Positions 7,179 to 13,262 of a DNA stretch of 13,262 nucleotides are shown piece after piece. A model generated the notes under the pieces. It saw only the letters and a list, made by a program, of their open reading frames with translations. It made no database searches and was not told where the DNA came from. Numbering within the stretch: position 1 is the stretch's first letter; every line of letters begins with the position of its first letter. Made by a program: the position numbers and the translations under genes. Source of the DNA: Oligoflexia bacterium (GTDB lineage Bacteria; Bdellovibrionota; UBA1018); contig CAIYTD010000289.1 in assembly GCA_903928955.1 (NCBI GenBank), positions 1 through 13,262 on the forward strand. The letters run 5' to 3'.

Positions 7179-8506
7179 CACTCGCAGGGGATCTGAAAAC
7201 AAGAGAGTAACTGCATAGGATAGCGGAATAAGTTTTCTTCAAGTTTTTGAAGAATTTCTTTTGCAGTTTGATCTGAGTTTTCCTCTAGCCAACTCACAAT
7301 GGTGGACCATACGAACTGAAATGGATCCTTTCGGCTTTTCCACCAACGTGGCTGACTATTTTTCTTATAGGGTCGCTTTGCTTGTCTCCAGTTGCGATCT
7401 TTAGAGCAAGATCGTGACTCTTCGAGAGCCCGCGAGTTTAGATTTAATTCCAATAATGAATTGTTAATTTTTTCTACTACTGGAATCTGTTTTATTTGTG
7501 GCTCGAACCATAGCTTGTCTTGAGCCATTTGTAATTTTTGCAGGAGAAGCATTGGATCTAGACTGTCATATTGCAGTCGGAGCCGTTCTTTAATCTCGTT
7601 AGAAATTGAAATAGATGACATCACTCGTTGGTATGGAGTTTGAGCAAGATCGTATTTACGCTTGATTTTAACCCCATTGCTAGTTTTGTAGAGAAGCTTT
7701 AAAGGGGGCTGAAAGAAGTTATTGTACAGGCGGAGTATTTTATACAAGTCGTTTAGGGACGAGAATGCATCAAGCCCATCAAGTCGATCGTAGCCAAAAT
7801 TTCTGCGAATAACCTGTCCATTTTTTTGTTCAATGAAACATTGATCATTTTTCCTATAAGGACGTGATCTTGTGAAACCAAGCGAATTTTCGCGGCAATA
7901 TTTTATTAATAATCCATTAATAAATTCTTTCCCATTGTCAGAGTCCAAGCTGATAAGAGGAAATGGAAACTGAGGTGTTACATAGAGAAGTGCCGCTAAA
8001 AGACTCTCCTGATGGCGGGAAAGGAGTGGTAGAGACTCTGTCCATCCGGTTGCTACGTCGGTTAGCACAAAACTGTATAGAAAGCTCCCTCTCATACTTG
8101 TTCCACAATGTGCAACAAGGTCAATTTCACAGTTTCCTGGCAATGCATTTCCCCATTCTGAAAAAGTTCCAATGGGAATTTGCCTTCGAATCCCAGGAGA
8201 TCGGTGTCTAAATCGCCGTTTTTTCTGATCCTCAAGATTACAGAGTGGGGCCAGACAGCGATCAATTGTGGCGGGGCTCAATCTTAAAAGGTCATCTCGA
8301 ACTGAGTCAGCTATATTCAGATGTCCATGCTTTTGTAATGCCTGACAAAAAATACTTAAAAATGGTACTAGTCTCTTTGAACAGATTCTATTGAACAGTT
8401 CCCAAACTTTGACTAAAGCGTCCTCGGTCTCTTGAGAATAGCTTTTTTTTCTTTTGCGGCGAATCCCATTAGATTCCAATACTGAGGCCCTTAATAGTTT
8501 CTCCAA
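7163..8506 (-). CDS. DDE (rve-type) transposase/integrase, N-terminally shortened
   Basis: The 447-residue frame belongs to a widespread family of rve-domain transposases with a long C-terminal part. The catalytic residues are present: D129 in EIDLVAHCG, D190 in LDSDNGKEFIN and E226 in RPYRKNDQCFIEQKNG. Other family hallmarks are GKRL-like SKRLVPFL, LSPATIDR, LTDVATGWTE, FTRSRPY, LYNNFFQP, and a C-terminal RKDPF..VW....WLEE..D.TAKE..QKLE segment. As I recall the family, about 50 residues containing the N-terminal helix-turn-helix should precede residue 1. Here they are replaced by stops in all frames, and the only available start is TTG at 8506 without a ribosome site. The C-terminus ends in the tRNA-derived repeat. 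No terminal inverted repeats or target duplication are visible. It is probably an inactive remnant, although the catalytic core is intact. Confidence 0.85.
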   Translation of the reverse strand: MEKLLRASVLESNGIRRKRKKSYSQETEDALVKVWELFNRICSKRLVPFLSIFCQALQKHGHLNIADSVRDDLLRLSPATIDRCLAPLCNLEDQKKRRFRHRSPGIRRQIPIGTFSEWGNALPGNCEIDLVAHCGTSMRGSFLYSFVLTDVATGWTESLPLLSRHQESLLAALLYVTPQFPFPLISLDSDNGKEFINGLLIKYCRENSLGFTRSRPYRKNDQCFIEQKNGQVIRRNFGYDRLDGLDAFSSLNDLYKILRLYNNFFQPPLKLLYKTSNGVKIKRKYDLAQTPYQRVMSSISISNEIKERLRLQYDSLDPMLLLQKLQMAQDKLWFEPQIKQIPVVEKINNSLLELNLNSRALEESRSCSKDRNWRQAKRPYKKNSQPRWWKSRKDPFQFVWSTIVSWLEENSDQTAKEILQKLEENLFRYPMQLLSCFQIPCEWVAER

Positions 8507-8524
8507 CTTTTGTTTGTTGGGTTA

Positions 8525-8545
8525 GGTTTTTCCTGAGGAAACACC
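8525..8545 (-). other. Imperfect hairpin just upstream of the transposase frame
   Basis: GGTTTTTCC and GGAAACACC (written on the plus strand) pair over nine positions with one mismatch, around a TGA loop. In a minus-strand transcript this lies about 19 bases before the TTG start of the transposase. There is no following T-run that would make it a terminator. It could hide the start region, or be debris of a mobile-element end. The structure is seen; any role is a guess. Confidence 0.4.
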
Positions 8546-8562
8546 TTAAGCAAGGTTATATT

Positions 8563-8622
8563 TTAGGTGAGGCAATGCGCCCAAATATTCTCCGTTTCTA
8601 ATAGTCGCCGGACATCAGTCAT
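8563..8622 (-). CDS. 19-residue leader-like ORF with strong Shine-Dalgarno
   Basis: GGAGGA (8627-8632) sits four bases before an ATG that opens MTDVRRLLETENIWAHCLT and stop. This is the best ribosome site anywhere near the transposase and lies 57 bases before its frame. It may be the original transposase start, now cut off by stops and frameshift, a leader peptide controlling the downstream frame, or chance. I cannot align its residues to the missing helix-turn-helix. The surrounding 8507-8733 gap holds nothing else I recognise and no terminator for the gene ending at 8734. Confidence 0.25.
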   Translation of the reverse strand: MTDVRRLLETENIWAHCLT

Positions 8623-8733
8623 ACAATCCTCCGTTAGTTGGATGCTTTCAACACTAAACGCAACCTAAGAAGATTCTAAAAATTGCTTCAACAGCCCTAA
8701 ATCAAGTACTTAAGTTACAAGAGTCCCAAATGC

Positions 8734-11268
8734 TTAATGAAACCGAGCCCGATTTTTAAGAGCAGCCTCTCGGGTAATTTCCTGAGCCCGTCGAACGGCT
8801 TCTGCCGCAGCAATTTGGGCAGCTGACTGATCTTGAGTCGCATTTCTAGCAAAATCGAGCGCAGTCTCCGCATCCCACGCAGCTTGAGCCGCCCTGACTT
8901 GGGGATCTTCGGAAGTCCGGTTGGCTGCAGATATTTCTGGATTTTCCGCAACAGTGACCGGAATCAAACTGGCTTCATTAGATCTATTGCCATTCCCGAG
9001 TTGCCCTTGACCATTAGCACCCCAACATTGTATTTTTTTATTAACAATAGCACAGCTGTGGTACCCGCCTGCTGCAATAGCACTAACACCGCTTGTCAGC
9101 CCTGCTACTTGCACTGGTATAGAACTTCTAATCTCACTCATAAACTGACGCCTCATCTCCCTCATGAAGGCTGGTGCATTATCAGACCCCCAGCATTGAA
9201 CACCGCCATTAATAATAGCGCAAGTATGGCGGCCACCTGCTGCAATAGCAGTAACACCACTTGTCAGCCCTGCTACCTGTATTGGAATAAGACTGTTTTC
9301 AGTAGAGCTATTCCCCAATTGTCCAACGTGACCCTGGCCCCAACATTGTGCTGCGCCATTCACAATAGCGCAGGTATGGAAAAAACCTGTTGCAATAGCA
9401 GTAACACCAACTGTCAGTCCTGCTACTTGCACTGGTATGAAACTGTTTTGAGTCGTATTATTCCCAAGTTGCCCTAAACTATTATCACCCCAACATTGCG
9501 CTCCACCATTTACGATGGCGCAGGTGTGGTAAAAACCTGTAGCAATAGCTGTAACTCCACTTCTCAGGCCTGCTACCTCTACTGGAATGAGACTAGTGTC
9601 ATTAGAGCTATTTCCAAGCTGGCCACGATCATTGGGGCCCCAACATTGTGCTCCGCCATTCACAATGGCGCAGCTCCCTGTAATAGCAGTAACACCGCTT
9701 GTCAGTCCTGCTACTTGCACTGGTATGAGACTGTTTTCAGTAGAGCTATTTCCAAGCTGGCCATTGTTATTGGGACCATAATCATTGAGACCCCAACATT
9801 GTGCCCCGCCATTAATAATGGCGCAAGTGTGCAAACGACCCGCTGCAATAGCAGTAACACCGCTCGTTAACCCCTCTACTTGCACTGGTATGAGACTGTG
9901 TTGAGTAGAGCTATTTCCAAGCTGGCCATAACCATTGTACCCCCAGCACCTAGCTCCGCCGTTTACGATTGCACAACTATGAGTTTGACCAACAGTAACC
10001 GCTGAAAGCTCTGGTATCAGTGGAGGTGCACTCAAATTCGGGAACCAAGGAATAAAATCCTCGCTGGCGGTCAAGGATCTATTCCAAGACTGATTACTCA
10101 GAATTACTTTCTTCAATCGCAGGCTTGCTTCATGCGTGAGTAAATGAAAAAATTCTGCATTAAAGAGGCGATCACCCATATCAATGCTAGAAAGAAACTC
10201 GTTGAAGTTAAATGTGTCGGCAATCTGTTGGAGGCTTTTGGTGCTATCATAAGTGAGTGCGGCAGAATACGGAGCATCTTCATGAGTCATTCTAGCTCCG
10301 ATGGGTGGCACTCCAGCTACCGGATTGAGTTCCTCATCGAGCTGAATAAGCAGGCCATCATGAGTAAATCTATAGAGCCCATCACCCAGATTGGAATCTA
10401 TTGTTAAAGATAAGATCTCAGGAGTCGCATACACAGATTCCATGTGAAATGGGATATCACTTGGGGGTGCGTTAGTAATGCCGGCAAGCTGATTGTATGG
10501 ACGATAAGTGTGGCATTCTCCTTTCATATATTGAACCAAATGGCAATTGCCTGACTCTGCGCTTACTACGCGAGTGAGTGCCTGATTTTCCGATATTTTT
10601 CTAAAATAACAGCGCCCTGGGATCGTTCCAGGGATGTCTTGATTGGGCGCATCGCAGGTCAAACGAAATAATTCGGCATTTCCATCACTTGTTGCTCCTG
10701 GATTCATTTGAGTTTCTGAAAGGGTGCCTTCATAGATGTTTACAGGGGTAGTGGTTTCATTCAGCACTCCTTCCAGTTGGGGGACATCGTAAATCACTTT
10801 TTTATAGGTAGAGCACTCGGTTCTTTCTCTTGCTTGTCTGCACGTAAATAGATGATCTCCAGGAAGGCTGGATTCGGATATTTTTTTCTTGAATAATTTC
10901 AGTCTGAGGCTAGCGAATGGTCTCGTGTTTCCTGCAGAATCTCTCAATTCTGGATCTAGTAAAATATGATCACTAGCTAAAGTCTGCGCAACACGGATTT
11001 CACATGTAGAATGATGAACACTTTCAAATACGGTATTTTTTAGATTTACAAGAGCGCTTCTCCATTCATTATAATGAGCGTTTTGTTGCAATTCTGATTC
11101 CCAAGTAGCCCCTGCGATACTTTGAAATCTGGTGGCAAAAGCATCAATATTGCGATTGATTTCAGGAGAATTCCTAAAACTGGCGTAGGCTGTGCCATTT
11201 TGAAATCCTATGTTTACGAGACTCACAATTGAAAAAAAATACAAAATTTTTATTATTTTAATCGACAT
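8734..11268 (-). CDS. Exported RCC1-repeat protein, 844 residues
   Basis: The N-terminus (MSIKIIKILYFFSIVSLVNIG, then TAYASF) is a Sec signal peptide with a likely A-x-A cleavage site near residue 30. Residues about 35-420 form a cysteine-rich region that I do not recognise. Residues about 424-775 hold seven RCC1-type repeats of about 50 residues with the pattern HTCAI(I/V)NGGAQCWG.N..GQLGNSS...SLIPVQVAGL.SGVTAIA, predicted to close as a seven-bladed beta-propeller. Each blade has two cysteines about nine residues apart (TCAI and QCWG), which suits disulfides outside the cytoplasm. The last 65 residues are an Ala-rich helical tail. The second blade from the C-terminal end has lost its GQLGN motif. 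RCC1 propellers are protein-binding scaffolds, and related exported bacterial versions have no settled function. The start ATG has only a weak AG-rich ribosome site (AGAGAAAG). It is divergent from the adhesin-like gene at 11559. Confidence 0.88.
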   Translation of the reverse strand: MSIKIIKILYFFSIVSLVNIGFQNGTAYASFRNSPEINRNIDAFATRFQSIAGATWESELQQNAHYNEWRSALVNLKNTVFESVHHSTCEIRVAQTLASDHILLDPELRDSAGNTRPFASLRLKLFKKKISESSLPGDHLFTCRQARERTECSTYKKVIYDVPQLEGVLNETTTPVNIYEGTLSETQMNPGATSDGNAELFRLTCDAPNQDIPGTIPGRCYFRKISENQALTRVVSAESGNCHLVQYMKGECHTYRPYNQLAGITNAPPSDIPFHMESVYATPEILSLTIDSNLGDGLYRFTHDGLLIQLDEELNPVAGVPPIGARMTHEDAPYSAALTYDSTKSLQQIADTFNFNEFLSSIDMGDRLFNAEFFHLLTHEASLRLKKVILSNQSWNRSLTASEDFIPWFPNLSAPPLIPELSAVTVGQTHSCAIVNGGARCWGYNGYGQLGNSSTQHSLIPVQVEGLTSGVTAIAAGRLHTCAIINGGAQCWGLNDYGPNNNGQLGNSSTENSLIPVQVAGLTSGVTAITGSCAIVNGGAQCWGPNDRGQLGNSSNDTSLIPVEVAGLRSGVTAIATGFYHTCAIVNGGAQCWGDNSLGQLGNNTTQNSFIPVQVAGLTVGVTAIATGFFHTCAIVNGAAQCWGQGHVGQLGNSSTENSLIPIQVAGLTSGVTAIAAGGRHTCAIINGGVQCWGSDNAPAFMREMRRQFMSEIRSSIPVQVAGLTSGVSAIAAGGYHSCAIVNKKIQCWGANGQGQLGNGNRSNEASLIPVTVAENPEISAANRTSEDPQVRAAQAAWDAETALDFARNATQDQSAAQIAAAEAVRRAQEITREAALKNRARFH
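8985..9995 (-). repeat. Tandem 150-base DNA repeats encoding the seven RCC1 blades
   Basis: The marker CCCCAACATTG or a close variant begins at 9020, 9188, 9338, 9488, 9638, 9791 and 9941, giving steps of 168, 150, 150, 150, 153 and 150 bases. Neighbouring units share long nearly identical stretches, such as GCAATAGCAGTAACACC and CTTGCACTGGTATGA. This indicates recent duplication or gene conversion inside the gene. The steps are multiples of three, so blade number could change without breaking the frame. The outlier step of 168 holds the aberrant blade. Confidence 0.85.
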
Positions 11269-11558
11269 ACGCTATGTTCTTTCTCTAAATCTATTTTGTT
11301 TAATACTGCACTTATGAGACATATTTTCTGAATGTGGATAGGGGTTTTATATCAAAATTTTAATTTTGTACATTAAATAAAGATAACAATTTTTTAGCAG
11401 AATCGGAACCGAATCAGATTAGGTCCTGATTTATTTTATTTTTTTATAAATCACTTGATGTAATTAACTATTTGTGTGATAAACCCTGGCTTACTTAGTA
11501 ATAATTGAAAAAATAGATACCTCAGGGTGAAGAGAGCTTGGAAAAAGGAAGTTTTTAT
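11269..11558. promoter_or_regulatory. AT-rich divergent intergenic region with inverted repeats
   Basis: These 290 bases separate two divergent genes for exported proteins and contain no coding frame I can support. Visible structures are: CAAAATT-TT-AATTTTG (11353-11368), a near-perfect AT palindrome; TCGG-AA-CCGA (11403-11412); AATCAG-8-CTGATT (11412-11431), followed by a T-rich run; and ACCCTG (11483-11488) facing CAGGGT (11523-11528) across 34 bases. Any of the first three could be a regulator's operator between the two promoters. The fourth would lie in the leader of the rightward gene. I found no convincing promoter for the leftward gene. Confidence 0.5.
11455..11483 (+). promoter_or_regulatory. 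Candidate promoter for the adhesin-like gene
   Basis: TTGATG (11455-11460), a 17-base spacer and GATAAA (11478-11483) with an extended TG at 11475-11476 lie about 75 bases before the ATG at 11559. Each hexamer matches four of six consensus bases. In such AT-rich DNA chance matches are common, so this is only a suggestion. Confidence 0.3.
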
Positions 11559-13262
11559 ATGCAGAACAGCAGAACATCTATTGGCTCTTTTCGGGCAGCT
11601 CTAGTCCTGATGAGTATCCTTGTTTTTCCTCAGCTGTTATTTGCTCAGAACGAGATTCATGCTTTAAAAATTGACGAAGCATGCGAAGCCTCCCATGGTA
11701 CTGAGAAGCTTTTCCCCATTTATTCTCCAGATAAAACAGACCTACTCACATTGCCGTTAGACTTACAGGATGTCATTGCCGTTGGAAGATGTAACCCCAA
11801 TGGAAGCGTTTCCATCTCAGGTATGGATCAAAAATCATTCACTCTCACGGGTGACTTTAATCATGCTGTTAACATCGTAGGAAGCGCAGTCACTCTCCGG
11901 AATGCAACCTTTAGAAAGGAGCTCCATCTCTCTGCTCATTCTATCCAAGTGGAAAGAGATGTACTGTTTTTAGAGAGCGGAGTGATGTTGTCAGAAACTC
12001 GCTTTGAAATAGGGTCTCCACAAATACCCAGTAAATTAATGGCAGAAAAAGATCTGCATATCGAGGCGAATGAGTTTTTAAATTATGGTGCTGTAGAAGT
12101 GGGGTCTTTGTCTTTGAAGGCCCTGAAAATAGCTCAGTACCCATCGTCCACGGTTATGGGCAAAAATAAAATTGAAGTATCAGGCTTCAAAAAGTTACAC
12201 AATCATTCCTCCGTCATCGTAAGCGGAGGAGATTTGGTTTTCTCAGGATTAGAAAACGCCGAAGTTGTGAATCACTCGGGATCCAGAATTTTTGCGAATG
12301 GGGTGTATAGTTTGAACTGTGGCTCGCTGAAAGATTCCTCTGAGGCTATTAGCAGAATGGGCGCAGTATTTAACCTATCCGGCAGTGCTGTATTTAGTAG
12401 CGCAAGCAATCTAACGGCAACGAAATTAGTCATCAAATCACCCTCTTTTGAGGCGAGGCGAGGGGCTAAATTGCAAGCCCATGAACTCTTCCAATTATCA
12501 GTTTTTGGAGATGGATACGACAGTTTTAAGTTAGATGGTTATCTGAGTTTGGGCGAACTAACCCCTGGGATTTTTGATACTAATTTGAAAAGCAAGGACT
12601 GGATAGGATCAGGATATTCCAGTCAGGTGACACCTAGTACATTAGCTCATCTTTTCAAGGGATACCGTGCAGGATTTAGAATCCTGACCAGTCTCGACTT
12701 AAAGAGCCGGACTCTTTCCATCCAGTCTGACAGCGGAGTGATGATCCATGGGGAAAAGAAAGTGAACCTGGGTGGGTTTATCGTCAATTCCGCACCAGAA
12801 TTTAAGAAAGCAGAAGTGCTGATTCATGCAGTCTCTGCGCAAGCTCAAGCGAACATCGATTCTACACAAACCATAGTATTAAGAGCCAAGGAGGATTTAG
12901 AGACTTTGGGAAAAATGCTGAGTGGGCAGAACATTCTGCTTCAGGCAAAAACAGCTCAAGTTGCGGGAAACATTCTGAGTACTGGAGACTTGGTCATTGA
13001 TTCCCAGCAACAACGTCTAGCGGGCCAGCACTCCAGTCAAATGGGGAATATTTCCTTAAGAGGAAACGACATTCTAGTCGCAGGCAGTCTGAAGAGTGAT
13101 CAAGGATCCATCTCAGCGCAAGGGAGCGATGGTAGACGCAGTGAGAGCATTCGAACCACGGCCCAAGGTGCTCTGTCAGCGGCAAAGCAACTTCATTTAT
13201 CTTCCAAAGCGATGCAGTTGGATGGAGATCATCAAGGTCAAAAGGGAGTGGCCTTAGACTGG
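11559..13262 (+). CDS. Exported filamentous-haemagglutinin-like repeat protein, N-terminal part (runs off the window)
   Basis: The frame is open for 568 codons from ATG 11559 to the window edge with no stop. The ribosome site AAGGAAG (11545-11551) is seven bases upstream, so the start is well supported. Residues 1-29 form a signal peptide (ALVLMSILVFPQLLFA, cleavage before QNE). Two cysteines follow (DEACEAS, VGRCNPN). From about residue 80 the protein is a series of short strands with Gly/Asn turns of about 20 residues each, for example DLHIEANEFLNYGAVEVG, DLVFSGLENAEVVNHSG, NILLQAKTAQVAGNILSTG and NISLRGNDILVAGSLKSDQG. This resembles the beta-helical repeats of filamentous haemagglutinin-type adhesins and large polymorphic toxins. 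The usual N-terminal TPS secretion domain with its NPNG-type motifs is not evident; a lone NPNG (in RCNPNGSVS) is present near residue 75. No partner transporter is in view. Function and C-terminus are unknown. Confidence 0.8.
   Translation, partial: MQNSRTSIGSFRAALVLMSILVFPQLLFAQNEIHALKIDEACEASHGTEKLFPIYSPDKTDLLTLPLDLQDVIAVGRCNPNGSVSISGMDQKSFTLTGDFNHAVNIVGSAVTLRNATFRKELHLSAHSIQVERDVLFLESGVMLSETRFEIGSPQIPSKLMAEKDLHIEANEFLNYGAVEVGSLSLKALKIAQYPSSTVMGKNKIEVSGFKKLHNHSSVIVSGGDLVFSGLENAEVVNHSGSRIFANGVYSLNCGSLKDSSEAISRMGAVFNLSGSAVFSSASNLTATKLVIKSPSFEARRGAKLQAHELFQLSVFGDGYDSFKLDGYLSLGELTPGIFDTNLKSKDWIGSGYSSQVTPSTLAHLFKGYRAGFRILTSLDLKSRTLSIQSDSGVMIHGEKKVNLGGFIVNSAPEFKKAEVLIHAVSAQAQANIDSTQTIVLRAKEDLETLGKMLSGQNILLQAKTAQVAGNILSTGDLVIDSQQQRLAGQHSSQMGNISLRGNDILVAGSLKSDQGSISAQGSDGRRSESIRTTAQGALSAAKQLHLSSKAMQLDGDHQGQKGVALDW

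Noticed and set aside
7140..8733. Terminal inverted repeats for the transposase's insertion sequence; the stretches AACTTACAACTC (7153-7164) and AAGTTACAAGAGTC (8712-8725) look alike.
   Set aside because: They are similar in the same orientation, not inverted, and only partly matched, so element ends cannot be assigned.
8833..9870. Long plus-strand open frames (8833-9477 and 9496-9870) opposite the RCC1 gene.
   Set aside because: They are shadows of the repetitive coding sequence on the other strand, with no ribosome sites and no protein-like features.
8985..9995. Regular direct repeats that might be taken for a CRISPR array or satellite DNA.
   Set aside because: The 150-base period stays in one open frame and encodes RCC1 blades; there are no short identical repeats separated by unique spacers.
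10144..10407. An 87-codon plus-strand frame opposite the RCC1 gene's head region.
   Set aside because: It lies wholly within the well-supported minus-strand gene and has no recognisable domain or ribosome site.
11412..11450. Hairpin followed by a T-rich run as a rho-independent terminator.
   Set aside because: The stem is only six A+T-rich pairs and no plus-strand gene precedes it; an operator or chance is as likely.
12994..13185. Minus-strand frames in the right-hand gene (also 11941-12144).
   Set aside because: The plus strand is open for 568 codons with a signal peptide and a good ribosome site; the minus frames have neither.

Overview
The window (13,262 bases, about 40-45% G+C by eye) reads as the chromosome of a Gram-negative bacterium. 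The left part is a conserved housekeeping block. The right part is accessory DNA encoding exported, repeat-built proteins. The gene order tilS-ftsH-cdaA-cdaR-glmM, Sec signal peptides, an RCC1-repeat exported protein and a filamentous-haemagglutinin-like protein suggest a former deltaproteobacterium, perhaps Bdellovibrionota-like. That placement is inference from gene order and style only.

Positions 1-5396, minus strand, form one tight operon-like run: tilS (tRNA-Ile2 lysidine synthetase), ftsH (membrane AAA+ protease), cdaA (diadenylate cyclase), cdaR (YbbR-domain regulator) and the first ~163 codons of glmM (phosphoglucosamine mutase, cut by the window edge). cdaA and cdaR overlap by 14 bases and the other gaps are 31-74 bases. 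CdaA, CdaR and GlmM form the known c-di-AMP control module that links the second messenger to cell-wall precursor supply.

Positions 5441-5571 hold a tRNA with a CAU anticodon (probably elongator tRNA-Met) and a plausible promoter, divergent from tilS. The last 16 templated bases of the tRNA (5555-5570) recur exactly and in direct orientation at 7163-7178. Between the copies lies 1.6 kb with a single gene (5644-7149) for an exported 501-residue protein made of about 23 copies of a short [ST]xxQ[IVL]xx[LIF] motif. This arrangement looks like the attL/attR footprint of a very small genomic island without its own integrase. The second repeat copy also encodes the last codons and stop of a neighbouring DDE transposase (7163-8506, minus), which lacks the usual N-terminal DNA-binding region and an ATG start.

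Positions 8507-8733 are non-coding apart from an imperfect hairpin and a 19-residue leader-like ORF with a strong Shine-Dalgarno. Positions 8734-11268 (minus) encode an 844-residue exported protein with seven RCC1-type repeats of about 50 residues, built from near-regular 150-base DNA units. An AT-rich 290-base intergenic stretch with several inverted repeats separates it from a divergent gene starting at 11559. That gene stays open to the window end (568 codons, no stop) and encodes a signal peptide followed by beta-helix-like, filamentous-haemagglutinin-type repeats.

The best candidate for something undescribed is the tRNA-flanked 1.6-kb unit with its repeat protein. The pair of divergent exported repeat proteins on the right comes second.
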